Source of the DNA: Sphingomonas sp. IC081
GTDB taxonomy: Bacteria > Pseudomonadota > Alphaproteobacteria > Sphingomonadales > Sphingomonadaceae
Reading direction: 5' to 3'
Assembly: GCF_006874585.1 (NCBI RefSeq)
Contig: NZ_CP029761.1
Coordinates: 3,483,001 to 3,547,000 of the forward strand
Length of the DNA stretch: 64,000 nucleotides
Part shown: positions 41,821-51,065 of the stretch, in pieces
Layout of the letters: each line of letters begins with the position of its first letter
Position numbering within the stretch: the stretch's first letter is position 1
Program-made: the position numbers and the translations under genes
Notes under the pieces: generated by a model
Database searches by the model: none
What the model saw: the letters and a program-made list of their open reading frames with translations, nothing else
What the model was told of the DNA's origin: nothing

Positions 41821-42702
41821 ATGTCTGCGCCTCAGTTTAAAAAACCCGTCCGCAAAGCCGTGTTTCCGGTTGCCGGTCTCGGCACGCGCTTTCTTCCTGC
41901 AACCAAGGCCATTCCGAAGGAACTTCTGCCGGTCGTCGACCGTCCGCTGATTCAATACGCGGTGGACGAAGCGCGCGAGGCGGGAATCGAGGAGTTCGTC
42001 TTCGTGACGGGGCGCGGCAAGACCGCGATAGTCGAACATTTCGATACGGCTTACGAACTCGAGGCAACGATGACCTCGCGCGGCAAGTCGCTCGATCCGC
42101 TCGAACCGACCCGGATTCAGCCGGGCAATCTGGTGACCGTGCGCCAGCAGGTGCCGCTCGGCCTTGGCCATGCGGTCTGGTGCGCGCGGGCGGTCATCGG
42201 GGACGAGCCTTTCGCGATCTTCCTTCCCGATGAACTCATGTACGGCTCGCCCGGTTGCATGGCGCAAATGGTCGAGGCTTACAACGAAGTGGGCGGCAAC
42301 CTTGTCTCGGTGCTGGAAGTGCCGATGGAGGAAGTGTCGAGCTACGGCGTGATCGCGCCGGGCGAAAGCCGCGGTGCGCTGACCGAAGTGAAGGGGCTGG
42401 TCGAAAAACCCAAGGTGGCGGAAGCCCCCTCGAACAAGATCGTCTCGGGCCGCTACATCCTCCAGCCGGAAGTGATGGACCTGCTCGCCAGCCAGGGCAA
42501 GGGCGCGGGCGGCGAGATCCAGCTGACCGATTCGATGGCCAAGCTGATCGGCGTCCAGCCGTTCCATGCCGTCACCTTCCAGGGCCAGCGTTTCGACTGC
42601 GGTTCGAAGGTCGGATTTGTCGAAGCCACGCTCGCCATCGCGCTCGATCGTGCCGACATGGGTGAGGACGTGCGCAAGATCGCCAGCCGGTTGCTGGCCT
42701 GA
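41821..42702 (+). CDS. galU: UTP-glucose-1-phosphate uridylyltransferase
   Basis: Makes UDP-glucose for surface polysaccharides. It has 293 residues. The nucleotidyltransferase signature [29 protein letters not shown] is at 12-40. [39 protein letters not shown], and [11 protein letters not shown] are conserved blocks. It is transcribed away from murA across a 127-bp divergent promoter region. Confidence 0.96.
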   Translation: MSAPQFKKPVRKAVFPVAGLGTRFLPATKAIPKELLPVVDRPLIQYAVDEAREAGIEEFVFVTGRGKTAIVEHFDTAYELEATMTSRGKSLDPLEPTRIQPGNLVTVRQQVPLGLGHAVWCARAVIGDEPFAIFLPDELMYGSPGCMAQMVEAYNEVGGNLVSVLEVPMEEVSSYGVIAPGESRGALTEVKGLVEKPKVAEAPSNKIVSGRYILQPEVMDLLASQGKGAGGEIQLTDSMAKLIGVQPFHAVTFQGQRFDCGSKVGFVEATLAIALDRADMGEDVRKIASRLLA

Positions 42703-42747
42703 TTGCCGCAGTTCGAGGCGCCCTGCCGTGGGCGCCTCGAACGCCAA

Positions 42748-42807
42748 TTGCTCAAGCCAGTTGCTCAAGCCAGTTTCTGGCGCCAGCTACTGAGGCCAGC
42801 TACTGGC
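42748..42807. repeat. two adjacent 13-bp direct duplications
   Basis: TTGCTCAAGCCAG occurs twice in tandem (42748-42760, 42761-42773). A GCCAGCTACTG-type 13-bp unit occurs twice (42782-42794, 42795-42807). The second pair spans the stop codon of the lytic transglycosylase gene, so it has duplicated the gene end. The region can also fold with TGGCGCCA-type symmetry. Confidence 0.7.
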
Positions 42808-43570
42808 GCACGGGGTCTGCGAGCCGGGCCATGATCGAGGCGACATAGGCCCGGGTTTCGCGGATGTTCGGAATACCGCCGGCTTTCTGGACGCGGCCGG
42901 GCCCGGCATTGTAGGCGGCCAGCGCCTTTTCGATATCACCGCCAAAGGCATCGAGCTGCATGCGCAGGTACCGCGCGCCGCCCTCGAGATTGGCCATCGG
43001 ATCGCCGGCATTGACCCCCATCTGCGCTGCGGTGCCGGGCATGAGCTGGGCAAGCCCCCGCGCGCCGACCGGCGACACCGCCAGTTCGTTCCAGCGGCTT
43101 TCCTGCCAGACGACTGCTTCGAGCAGGCTCGGGCTGATGTCGTACTTGGCGGCAAGCTGGGCGACCCGCAGGCGCCAGCGGGTAGGGCCTGCGGCATCGA
43201 GTGCATCGGTGATCGAGAGCGGGTGGAGCGTGGCGGCTTCCATCTCGGTCGGCGGGGCGGCGTTGGCGGACGTGCCATCGGCAAATTCCACCGTCGTGAC
43301 GCCATCCGGATTCGCGGCGGAAGCGGCCCCTGAGCCGAGGGGCGCACCGGGATTGAGCGGATCGGCGGAGCTGCGGGCGGGGCCGCCGGCAACCCACTGG
43401 TAATCGCCACCGGAGCCGATCTGCAGGACGTCGGCCCGGGCAAGGCCGGGCATGCCCGTCGCGCCGAAGAGCAGCACGGTCGGGACCAGCGCAGCCAAGA
43501 CCAGCGCGTTTGGGGCCAGCGCGGTTGGGCCCGAAGCCCGATTCGTACGATTCGATTTCCGCACCATCAT
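42800..43570 (-). CDS. lytic transglycosylase domain protein
   Basis: A 256-residue exported muramidase-like enzyme. It has an N-terminal signal segment (LVLAALVPTVLLFGATGMPGLARA) and a polar linker. The SLT domain reads LLEAVVWQESRWNELAVSPVGARGLAQLMPGTA, with catalytic Glu in QESRW, and NLEGGARYLRMQLDAFGG, KALAAYNAGPGRVQ, ETRAYVASIM. It cleaves peptidoglycan to 1,6-anhydro products in the periplasm. ATG 43570 is preferred; an in-frame GTG at 43591 adds seven residues. Confidence 0.92.
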   Translation of the reverse strand: MMVRKSNRTNRASGPTALAPNALVLAALVPTVLLFGATGMPGLARADVLQIGSGGDYQWVAGGPARSSADPLNPGAPLGSGAASAANPDGVTTVEFADGTSANAAPPTEMEAATLHPLSITDALDAAGPTRWRLRVAQLAAKYDISPSLLEAVVWQESRWNELAVSPVGARGLAQLMPGTAAQMGVNAGDPMANLEGGARYLRMQLDAFGGDIEKALAAYNAGPGRVQKAGGIPNIRETRAYVASIMARLADPVRQ

Positions 43571-43649
43571 TTGCCGTTTACCCCGGATCACCGCCGAGTC
43601 TCAAGCCGGTCGCGCGGCTTGCACGCGACCGGCCAGGATCGAACAGGGG

Positions 43650-44765
43650 TCAGTCGAGCCCCAGGGCGCTGCGGATCGCGCGCCAGGAGAGCAGCTTGAA
43701 GTTCTGCGCATAGGGGGCGTTGTCGCCGTCCTGCGCCACCATCAGGCCCTCGGGATAGGCAGGGCCGAAGTCGCCGAGCACGACCTCGATGCCGTCGGTA
43801 TCGCTGGTGCCGCCGATGCTGCCGCCATCGATGCGGAACCGTCCGGCAGGCTTGCCGGTGCCAAGGTCGAACAGGGCATAGGCATTGTCGCCCTGGCTGG
43901 ATGCGACCAGCCATGCCCGCCCGCCGTCTTCGCGGGCAACCGCAAGACCTTCCACGTCGGCGACGAGGCCGTCCGCTGCCCCGACTTTGGCGAAGGCTTC
44001 GGCGACCAGCCTGTCCCCGGCGAGGGGGACCTTCCAGATCCCGACGTCCTCCTCGGCAACAAACAGCACCTTGCCGGCATCGTCGACCACGCAGCCTTCG
44101 GATTGCGTCGCGAACTTCACGAGGCGCAGGTAGTCGGGCACTATCCGGCCCTCGCGCTCGATCAGGCGGCTTTCCGCCACCGAACCGTCCTTGAGCACGA
44201 CATAGGCGCGGGCGAGTTCGCCCGAAGCCAGGGCGCTGCCCATGCAGAAGCCATAGGCCTCGGCGGGAGCGTGACCGGCGGGCAGGAAGGTTTCCGCGCC
44301 CAATGAGGTGAGCTTGCCGCTGGCGCCATCAAGCGCGAACAAGGCGATGCGCGGTTCGGCCCGGTCGGTGCGGTCGCTGGCGCCAACGAGGATCGTCGTT
44401 TTGCCGCCGCGGCGCACTTCTCGCAGGTCCACGTTGTTGAGCGCCCCTGCTGCGGCAAAATCGCGCACCTTGCCGTCGAGCCCGTAGACATAGAGCCCGG
44501 CCTTCTTGTCGGTGCCGAGAACGAGGCTGGCGGCGGGATTCGCGGCATTGCGCCAGATCGCCGGATCGTCGGCGGCATCGACATTGGCGGTGCCGACCGG
44601 GGTGGTTTCACCCGCAGCGGCAACATCGACAGCGGGAAGGCGGATCGCGGGAGCCGTGGCGGTGGTGGCGCAGCCGGCCAGCAGGGCCGAAAGCACGAGG
44701 GCCGGGAGCAATGCTCCCGACCCACATGTCACGACACTGGCGATGTGCGTGAGCGCGGCCTTCAT
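43650..44765 (-). CDS. beta-propeller phytase lipoprotein
   Basis: A 371-residue 3-phytase that releases phosphate from inositol hexakisphosphate. It has a signal peptide and lipobox LLAGC (Cys32), so it is probably outer-membrane anchored. The propeller text ANVDAADDPAIWRNAANPAASLVLGTDKKAGLYVYGLDGK, VDLREVRRGGK, YGFCMG, EGCVVDDAGKVLFVAEEDVGIWKVPL, VADVEGLAVAR and GTSDTDGIEVVLGDFG with its acidic calcium and phosphate ligands is diagnostic. Its ATG overlaps the TonB receptor stop by one base (TGATG), so the two are one operon, probably Pho-controlled. Confidence 0.95.
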   Translation of the reverse strand: MKAALTHIASVVTCGSGALLPALVLSALLAGCATTATAPAIRLPAVDVAAAGETTPVGTANVDAADDPAIWRNAANPAASLVLGTDKKAGLYVYGLDGKVRDFAAAGALNNVDLREVRRGGKTTILVGASDRTDRAEPRIALFALDGASGKLTSLGAETFLPAGHAPAEAYGFCMGSALASGELARAYVVLKDGSVAESRLIEREGRIVPDYLRLVKFATQSEGCVVDDAGKVLFVAEEDVGIWKVPLAGDRLVAEAFAKVGAADGLVADVEGLAVAREDGGRAWLVASSQGDNAYALFDLGTGKPAGRFRIDGGSIGGTSDTDGIEVVLGDFGPAYPEGLMVAQDGDNAPYAQNFKLLSWRAIRSALGLD

Positions 44766-47554
44766 CAGAAGGTCACCCGCGCGCCGAACTTCACGGTCGA
44801 GCCATATTCCTCGTACTGCAGCACGCGCTTGGCGCCGGCGAGGTTCTGGTAGGCGAAGTACTTGGCGTTGTTGACGTTCACCCAGTCCGCGAAGAGGCGG
44901 ATGTTGTCGGTGAGCTTGTACTTGGCCGAAAGATCCAGCTGGAAGTGCTGGTTGACGGTACGGTCGGTGTCGAACGAATCGCCGACCTCGTCGAGGTACT
45001 TGTCGCGGAAGGTACCGGCAGCGCGCAGGCTGATCGGGCCCTTCTCGTACCCCAGCACCGCGTTGAAGGTGTTCTTCGATGCGTTGGGCAGCGAGATGCG
45101 GCGGGCGACCTGCACGCCGTCGTCATCCGAGAACACCGTGCCGCGGGCGTAAGTGTAGGTGTAGTTGAGCTGCGTCAGCAGGCCATCGAAGGGCGAGGGC
45201 AGCATCGTGAAGGCCTGGCTGAAGCTGACTTCCACACCGGCGATCTCGGCGGTGTCGCCGTTCATCGGAATGGTGATCTCCTCGTAGGCGATGCCGTTGT
45301 AGGTGCCGCTTTCCTTGGAGTTCAGCGAGTAGGTGTAGTCCTTGATCGACTTGTAGAAGCCGCCGACCGAGAACGCACCGTTGTTCGCGAAGTAGTATTC
45401 GAACCCGGCGTCGAAGTTCCAGGCCTGGTAGGGCTTGAGTTCGGGGTTGCCGACTTCCAGTTCGAGGTCGTCGTTGATCGTGTTGCGCGGCGCCATCTGC
45501 GACAGCTTGGGACGCACCACGGTCTTGTAACCGGCGAGGCGGGCAACGAGGCTGGGCTGCGGGCTGTAGCGCACCGTCAGGCTGGGCAGCCAGTTGGTGT
45601 AGTTGCGCTTGTAGGTCTGCGGATCGATGGTGAAGGTATCGTCGCCGTTGTCGGTGACGAGGCTGCCGTTGAGTTCGTTGTGGGTGTGCTCCATGCGCAC
45701 GCCGCCGATGACGCGCAGGGTGGCGCTGTCCCAGCGGGCAAGGGCATAGCCGGCCGCGATGTCCTCACGCACCGAATAGTCGCTGATCGCCGAATTGTAG
45801 CCGCTCTCGAAATCGTTGACCACGAACGCGCCCGGGTTGGACAGCAGGTAGGCGGCAGGGCCGCCCTTGCTGGCGACCGGGCCCATGTCGGTCAGGCGGT
45901 AGGTCTGCTTGCCCAGCACGTCGGCCAGCGTGTAGTCGGCATCGTCGGCCAGGTCGTAGTAGGTCATGTTGAAGTCGTAGGACTTCTTGCGCCAGCGGGC
46001 CTTGCCGCCGGCCTGCACGGTGAAGTCGCCATTGTCGCCGGCGAAAGTGCGGGCGAGATCGGCCTTGATCGCCCATTCCTGGTCCTGGCTGTCGGACAGG
46101 GTGGTCAGTTCGGTCTTGTTGAACGCGTACTCCGAAGCGTCGTTGAACGTATCGGCGCCTTCGGTGACCGAGTAGGTCGGGTAGTAGGTGTTCGAGTAGT
46201 CCATATCGACCACGGTGCCGCTCTTGAAGCGGGCGCGGAAACGGGTCGGATCGACCGAGAAGGTCTCCTTCTCGGTGGACTTGGCGTAGCTCGCCATCCA
46301 GTTGAACTTCCACACGCCGGTGTCGGTGTCGCTGCCGATCGAGACCGAGCGGATGCGCTGGCGTTCGAAGCGATCCTTGAGGTCGCGCTGGACGGTGATG
46401 CGCTCGTCCGAACCATCGAAAGTGGCGCTGCTGTCGGTGCTGGCGCTGGGGCTATCGAAATCGCCGAAGTCCAGCGTGGTGCGGCGGCGGTACTCGTGGT
46501 CGTCGAACTGTGCCCAGTTGCCGCGGATATAGGCCTTGGTCGTGTCCGACACCCGCCAGTCGGCCGAGAGCGCCGCGTTGATGCGGGTGCGCTCGACGTC
46601 ATAGTCACGGTATTCCACCGATTCGGCCCAGGCGTTGCCGTTGTCGTCGACGTTCCAGCCGCCGGTCTCGACGTTGTCGGTCTCGAACTTGCGCTTGTAG
46701 TAGCTGACCGAGCCGGCGATGCCGAAATCGTCGCCCAGCTTCTGTGTGAAGTCGAAGGCGCCCTTGGGGGTGACCTTGCCCGAATAGTCGTTCCAGCTGC
46801 CCTCGGCGCTCAGCGAGTAGCGGTTCTTTTTCGAATCGAAGGCGCTGGTGGTGTTCACCTCGATCGAGGCGCCGATGAAGTCGCCGTCCATGTCGGGGGT
46901 GAAGCTCTTTTTCACTTCGATCGACTGGATGGTGTCCGACGAGATCACGTCGAGCGCGACCGAGCGGACGTCCGATTCGGGCGCGGGCAGGCGCACGCCG
47001 TTGACCGAGGTGCCGTTGAGTTCGGGGTCGAGGCCGCGCACCGAAACGTAGCGGCCTTCACCCTGGTCGTTGAGGATGTTGACGCCGGGCAGGCGGCGCA
47101 GCGATTCGGCGACGTTCTGGTCAGGGAACTGGCCGACCGCGTCGCGGGTGAGGACCGAGACGACACCGTCGGCGGCCTTCTGGCGCGACAGGGCGCTGGT
47201 CATGTTGGCGGTGAGGCCGGTGACCAGAATGTCGCCGCCGCCGATCGCGGCGAGGTCGAAGTTGCCGTCCACGCGGCCGGTGGCGGGCACGGTGACCGAC
47301 CGGGTCGTCACTTCCGCGCCGACGTAGCGGGCTTCCAGGGTGTAGGTGCCGGCGGGAACGTCGCCAAAGATGTACTGGCCCGAACGGTCGGTCTCGACGC
47401 TGCGGTCGAGCTCGACGATGCGCACGCTGGCCGACTGCAGGGCACGGACACCGGTGGCGTCATGAACGCTACCGGCAACTTCGCCTGCGTGAGCGATCGT
47501 GGCGAAGGAGGCCGAGGCGAGCAGCCCCGCGAGGAGGCGCATGGAGGACGTCAT
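44765..47554 (-). CDS. TonB-dependent receptor with N-terminal carboxypeptidase-like domain, phytase-coupled
   Basis: A 929-residue outer-membrane transporter. Signal peptide 1-23 (ends TIAHA). A CarboxypepD-regulatory-like beta-sandwich (about 24-105) is followed by the TonB box region DILVTG, the plug (QFPDQNVAESLRRLPGVNI, GRYVSVRGLDPELNGTSVNGVRL) and a beta-barrel ending TVKFGARVTF. The terminal phenylalanine is the outer-membrane signal. It is translationally coupled to a phytase, so phytate or a lower inositol phosphate, or a metal complex of it, is the probable substrate (inference). An upstream Pho-like box supports this. Confidence 0.94.
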   Translation of the reverse strand: MTSSMRLLAGLLASASFATIAHAGEVAGSVHDATGVRALQSASVRIVELDRSVETDRSGQYIFGDVPAGTYTLEARYVGAEVTTRSVTVPATGRVDGNFDLAAIGGGDILVTGLTANMTSALSRQKAADGVVSVLTRDAVGQFPDQNVAESLRRLPGVNILNDQGEGRYVSVRGLDPELNGTSVNGVRLPAPESDVRSVALDVISSDTIQSIEVKKSFTPDMDGDFIGASIEVNTTSAFDSKKNRYSLSAEGSWNDYSGKVTPKGAFDFTQKLGDDFGIAGSVSYYKRKFETDNVETGGWNVDDNGNAWAESVEYRDYDVERTRINAALSADWRVSDTTKAYIRGNWAQFDDHEYRRRTTLDFGDFDSPSASTDSSATFDGSDERITVQRDLKDRFERQRIRSVSIGSDTDTGVWKFNWMASYAKSTEKETFSVDPTRFRARFKSGTVVDMDYSNTYYPTYSVTEGADTFNDASEYAFNKTELTTLSDSQDQEWAIKADLARTFAGDNGDFTVQAGGKARWRKKSYDFNMTYYDLADDADYTLADVLGKQTYRLTDMGPVASKGGPAAYLLSNPGAFVVNDFESGYNSAISDYSVREDIAAGYALARWDSATLRVIGGVRMEHTHNELNGSLVTDNGDDTFTIDPQTYKRNYTNWLPSLTVRYSPQPSLVARLAGYKTVVRPKLSQMAPRNTINDDLELEVGNPELKPYQAWNFDAGFEYYFANNGAFSVGGFYKSIKDYTYSLNSKESGTYNGIAYEEITIPMNGDTAEIAGVEVSFSQAFTMLPSPFDGLLTQLNYTYTYARGTVFSDDDGVQVARRISLPNASKNTFNAVLGYEKGPISLRAAGTFRDKYLDEVGDSFDTDRTVNQHFQLDLSAKYKLTDNIRLFADWVNVNNAKYFAYQNLAGAKRVLQYEEYGSTVKFGARVTF

Positions 47555-47610
47555 TTTGAGGCAAACCCCTGTTGCTTCGAAGAAGTTGGGGCGGCCTCTA
47601 AGTCCGTTCG

Positions 47611-47650
47611 ATGACAGTTTTGTGCTGATGGAATGGCAGTTTTATGACCC
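47611..47650 (-). promoter_or_regulatory. putative PhoB box array upstream of TonB receptor-phytase operon
   Basis: On the minus strand, three repeats are spaced in multiples of 11 bp: GGGTCAT, AAAA, CTGCCAT, then an intermediate weak unit, AAAA, CTGTCAT. The last is a perfect match to the PhoB half-site CTGTCAT, the middle 6 of 7 and the first 5 of 7. The array ends 57 nt before the receptor ATG. PhoB regulation is inferred from the motif and the phosphate-scavenging genes. Confidence 0.65.
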
Positions 47651-47743
47651 TGCCGCGGTGCAGCAATTCGGCCACAGTATACGATCGGCAATCGCTGACC
47701 TGCCTGAAGAGGCACCAGTTCCGCCGATGTAAGGAGAGGGGAA

Positions 47744-47818
47744 TGGTGCTGCTGGGGAGGATTGAACTCCCGACCTCGTCATTACCAATGACGCGCTCTA
47801 CCACTGAGCTACAGCAGC
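47744..47818 (-). tRNA. tRNA-Thr (anticodon GGT)
   Basis: A complete cloverleaf on the minus strand: acceptor GCTGCTG/CAGCAGC, D arm GCTC/GAGC, anticodon stem CGTCA/TGACG with loop TTGGTAA, T arm GGGAG-TTCAATC-CTCCC, and an encoded CCA end. The anticodon GGT reads threonine codons ACC and ACT. A consensus -35 box precedes it. Confidence 0.97.
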
Positions 47819-47885
47819 GCCTGATCCGAAGGCCTTGCGGCCAGCGCTTCAGCGCTTGCCCACGGTCACCCGGGGCAGGGGCGCG

Positions 47886-47914
47886 CTAATGTCCGTGACC
47901 GAAGCAATTGTCAA
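47886..47914 (-). promoter_or_regulatory. promoter of tRNA-Thr
   Basis: The minus strand has a perfect TTGACA -35 (47909-47914), a 17-bp spacer and a CATTAG -10-like hexamer (47886-47891). Transcription would start about 60 nt before the mature tRNA. Confidence 0.6.
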
Positions 47915-47987
47915 GCGGTGCTTGCGCATTCTTTTTCGCAAGGCCATTCCGAGGGGGACGGAACGGCCCCCGAAAGACCCATTTACC

Positions 47988-48224
47988 ATGACGCAGACCC
48001 AGCAATCACGCGAGGAACGGCTCGCTGCCAAGCTTCGCGAAAATCTTCGTCGCCGCAAGGTGCAGGCGCGTGCTTTCGATGCTGCGGCGCAGGATGAGCA
48101 GGAGGCGATGGCCGAATCCGATTCGCCGGATGTAGGGGGCGATACGACGGCTGCCGAAAAAGTCGTTGCCGCTGGAGGTGAAATCGAATCGGGCGCTCTT
48201 TCCAAATCGCCCCCGGAAAGCTAG
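47988..48224 (+). CDS. small charged hypothetical protein
   Basis: A 78-residue protein starting MTQTQQSREERLAAKLRENLRRRKVQAR, a basic helical segment, followed by an acidic, disordered tail. It sits 77 nt upstream of gpmA on the same strand. Its composition and place before gpmA match small conserved sphingomonad proteins, but I recognise no domain. The frame is open upstream to 47835, overlapping the tRNA; ATG 47988 starts the protein-like part. Confidence 0.6.
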   Translation: MTQTQQSREERLAAKLRENLRRRKVQARAFDAAAQDEQEAMAESDSPDVGGDTTAAEKVVAAGGEIESGALSKSPPES

Positions 48225-48301
48225 GGGCTGCGCCCAGACATATCGTCAGTCTGCCAAGAGGCGTTCCCCGCCGGAGCGCCGATGAGACCCGGGAGTATGC
48301 C

Positions 48302-48988
48302 TTGCCTCGCCTGATCCTCGTCCGCCACGGCCAGAGCCAATGGAACCTTGAAAACCGCTTCACCGGCTGGTGGGATGTCGACCTGACCCCGCTGGGCGAG
48401 GATGAAGCCCGCGCCGCCGGCGCGCTGCTCAAGGAAAAGGGCATTGCCCCCACCGTTGCTTTCACCTCGCTGCAGACCCGGGCGATCCGCACCCTGCACC
48501 TGGCGCTGGAAGCGGCCGGGCTGCTGTGGATTCCCGAGACCAAGGACTGGCGCCTCAACGAGCGTCACTATGGCGGCCTTACCGGCCTCAACAAGGCGGA
48601 GACCGCTGCCAAGCACGGCGAGGAGCAGGTGAAGATCTGGCGCCGCAGCTTCGACACGCCGCCGCCGGTGCTGGAAAAGGGCAGCGAGTTCGATCTCTCG
48701 ACCGACGCACGCTACGCCGGGATCGACGTGCCGCAGACCGAAAGCCTCAAGGACACCATCGCACGCGTCCTGCCGTATTACGAAGGCTCGATCGTGCCGC
48801 ACCTCAAGGCCGGTGCCGACGTGCTGGTCTCGGCCCACGGAAATTCGCTGCGCGCGCTGGTGAAGCATCTCTCCAACATCTCGGACGACGAGATCACCGG
48901 TCTGGAAATCCCGACCGGCCAGCCGATCGTCTACGAGCTGTCGGACGATCTCGCGGTTCTCGACCGCTATTATCTCTCGGAGCGTTGA
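48302..48988 (+). CDS. gpmA: 2,3-bisphosphoglycerate-dependent phosphoglycerate mutase
   Basis: A glycolytic mutase of 228 residues. The phosphohistidine His9 lies in [43 protein letters not shown], and [18 protein letters not shown] with the second catalytic histidine, are diagnostic. TTG 48302 is the only start that gives the usual short N terminus before RHG. purE begins one base after the stop. Confidence 0.96.
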   Translation: MPRLILVRHGQSQWNLENRFTGWWDVDLTPLGEDEARAAGALLKEKGIAPTVAFTSLQTRAIRTLHLALEAAGLLWIPETKDWRLNERHYGGLTGLNKAETAAKHGEEQVKIWRRSFDTPPPVLEKGSEFDLSTDARYAGIDVPQTESLKDTIARVLPYYEGSIVPHLKAGADVLVSAHGNSLRALVKHLSNISDDEITGLEIPTGQPIVYELSDDLAVLDRYYLSER

Positions 48989-48989
48989 G

Positions 48990-49475
48990 ATGAGCGCCGT
49001 GGTGCCGGTCGCCATCATCATGGGCAGCCAGTCCGACTGGCCGACCATGGGCAAGGCTGCCGAGATGCTCGACAAGCTGGGCGTCGCCTATGACGCCCGC
49101 ATCGTCTCCGCCCACCGCACGCCCGAGCGCATGGTGGATTTCGCCAAGGGCGCGGCCGACGAAGGCTTCAAGGTGGTGATCGCCGGTGCCGGCGGCGCCG
49201 CGCATCTGCCGGGTATGGTCGCCGCGCTCACGCACTTGCCGGTGCTGGGCGTGCCGGTGCAGTCCAAGGCGCTGTCGGGACAGGACAGCCTGCTCTCGAT
49301 CGTGCAGATGCCGGCCGGCATTCCGGTCGGCACGCTGGCCATCGGCGAAGCGGGGGCGGCCAACGCCGGTTTGCTGGCCGCCGCGATCCTGGCCACCACC
49401 GACGAGGCGCTGGCGCAGCGGCTCAAGGCTTTCCGGGCCGCGCAGACCGACAGCGTGGCAATCCGTCCTTCCTGA
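48990..49475 (+). CDS. purE: 5-(carboxyamino)imidazole ribonucleotide mutase PurE
   Basis: A class I PurE of 161 residues: [33 protein letters not shown] (active-site histidine), [28 protein letters not shown]. It converts N5-CAIR to CAIR in purine synthesis. purK follows after 19 nt. Confidence 0.97.
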   Translation: MSAVVPVAIIMGSQSDWPTMGKAAEMLDKLGVAYDARIVSAHRTPERMVDFAKGAADEGFKVVIAGAGGAAHLPGMVAALTHLPVLGVPVQSKALSGQDSLLSIVQMPAGIPVGTLAIGEAGAANAGLLAAAILATTDEALAQRLKAFRAAQTDSVAIRPS

Positions 49476-49494
49476 TAGATCGAGTAACGGCGTC

Positions 49495-50559
49495 ATGATT
49501 CCCCCCGGCGAAACCATCGGCATTCTCGGCGGCGGCCAGCTTGGCCGGATGATCGCGATGGCGGCAGCGCAGCTGGGCTACCGCTGCCATATCTATGCGC
49601 CTGAGGCCGATTCGATCGCCGCCGAAGTCAGCGCGGCCTTCACTTGCGCTGCCTGGGACGATGGCGAGGCGATGGCGAAGTTCGCCGCCGACTGCGCCGT
49701 CGTCACGTACGAGTTCGAGAACGTGCCGGTCGCCCCACTGGCGGCGCTGGGGGCGACTCCGCTGCTGGCGGGGCCCCTCGCACTGGAAACCGCGCAGGAC
49801 CGGCTGAACGAGAAGCGCTTCGTCACCGAGCTTGGCGGCACGCCTGCCCCGTTCTTTGCGGTCGACAATGCCGCTGATCTGGCCGCGGCGATGGCCGAGA
49901 TCGGCACCCCCGGCATCCTCAAGACCCGGCGCGACGGCTACGATGGCAAGGGCCAGTGGCGGATCATGACGCCGGAAGATGCCGAAGGCCTCGAGCTTCC
50001 GGCCCAGGCGCTGATCTACGAAGGATTCGTCACCTTCTTCGCCGAATTCTCGGTGATCCTGTGCCGGGGCGCCGATGGCGACATCCGCTATTTCGATTCG
50101 GCCGAGAATGTCCACGAGAGCGGTATCCTTGCGGTCAGCACGGTTCCCGCACCGGCCGCGATTCTGGAACAGGTTCCCGCCGCCCGCGCACTGGCCGCGA
50201 AAGTGGCCGAGGCGCTGGGCTACGTCGGTGTGCTCACGCTCGAATTCTTCGCCACCGCAAACGGCCCGGTGTTCAACGAGATGGCGCCCCGCGTGCACAA
50301 TTCGGGGCACTGGACCATCGAGGGCGCGGTGACCTCGCAGTTCGAGAACCACGTGCGTGCGATCTGCGGGCTGCCGCTGGGCAGCACCGCGCTGGCAGCC
50401 GACGCGGTCGAAATGCGCAACCTGATCGGCGACGAGGCCGATGCCTGGCCGGCGATCCTGGCCGATCCCGCCAATCACCTCCACCTCTACGGCAAGGGTG
50501 CGGCGCGCCCCGGCCGCAAGATGGGGCACGTGACGCGCCTCTCCTTCTCGCAGGACTGA
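49495..50559 (+). CDS. purK: 5-(carboxyamino)imidazole ribonucleotide synthase PurK
   Basis: An ATP-grasp enzyme of 354 residues that makes N5-CAIR from AIR, bicarbonate and ATP. GETIGILGGGQLGRMIAMAAAQLGY starts the N-terminal Rossmann-like domain. KTRRDGYDGKGQW is the ATP-binding loop, and NEMAPRVHNSGHWTIEGAVTSQFENH is the family signature. ATG 49495 is chosen because the longer upstream frame overlaps purE and has no match. Confidence 0.96.
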   Translation: MIPPGETIGILGGGQLGRMIAMAAAQLGYRCHIYAPEADSIAAEVSAAFTCAAWDDGEAMAKFAADCAVVTYEFENVPVAPLAALGATPLLAGPLALETAQDRLNEKRFVTELGGTPAPFFAVDNAADLAAAMAEIGTPGILKTRRDGYDGKGQWRIMTPEDAEGLELPAQALIYEGFVTFFAEFSVILCRGADGDIRYFDSAENVHESGILAVSTVPAPAAILEQVPAARALAAKVAEALGYVGVLTLEFFATANGPVFNEMAPRVHNSGHWTIEGAVTSQFENHVRAICGLPLGSTALAADAVEMRNLIGDEADAWPAILADPANHLHLYGKGAARPGRKMGHVTRLSFSQD

Positions 50560-50567
50560 ACGGCGAC

Positions 50568-51053
50568 TTGGCTCAGGACATCTTCCTTGTCTATGCGCGC
50601 GCCGCAAACGGCACGATCGGGCGCGACGGGGCTCTGCCCTGGCACCTGCCGGCCGACCTCAGGCGGTTCAAGGCGCTGACGATGGGAAAACCCATGATCA
50701 TGGGCCGCAAGACCTTCGACAGCTTCCCTTCGCCGCTGCCCGGCCGCCGTCACATCGTGCTGACGCGCGACGAAGCTTGGCAGGCTGAAGGCGCCGAAGT
50801 TGCCCATAGCGTCGACGAAGCGCTGGAACTGGCAGGCGAGGGCGAGGTCGCGGTGATCGGCGGCGCGGAAATCTACGGCCTCTTTGCAGGCCTGGCGAAC
50901 CGCATCGAACTGACCGAGATCCACGGGGACTATGAAGGCGATACCTTCATGCCCCGTCCCGGCAGCGAATGGCGCGAGATCGCGCGCGAAGAGCATAGGG
51001 CGGACGGTAACCGCCCCGCCCATGCTTTCGTGACGCTCGAGCGCGACTTATAG
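50568..51053 (+). CDS. folA: dihydrofolate reductase
   Basis: A 161-residue NADPH-dependent reductase of dihydrofolate. Substrate-site text is IGRDGALPWHLPADLRRFKALTMGKPMIMGRKTFDS, with Asp in the P-W-H-L-P-x-D context, followed by LPGRRHIVLTRD, VIGGAEIYGLF and the ending RPAHAFVTLER. TTG 50568 starts 9 nt after the purK stop and gives the standard N terminus. Confidence 0.95.
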   Translation: MAQDIFLVYARAANGTIGRDGALPWHLPADLRRFKALTMGKPMIMGRKTFDSFPSPLPGRRHIVLTRDEAWQAEGAEVAHSVDEALELAGEGEVAVIGGAEIYGLFAGLANRIELTEIHGDYEGDTFMPRPGSEWREIAREEHRADGNRPAHAFVTLERDL

Positions 51054-51065
51054 GCCCGAAACGAC

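Noticed and set aside
44945-47614. 889-codon plus-strand frame
   Set aside because: Antisense of the TonB-dependent receptor.
47644-47889. Plus-strand frame with RIELPTSSLPMTRSTTELQQ
   Set aside because: Antisense of the tRNA-Thr gene; a common false gene.
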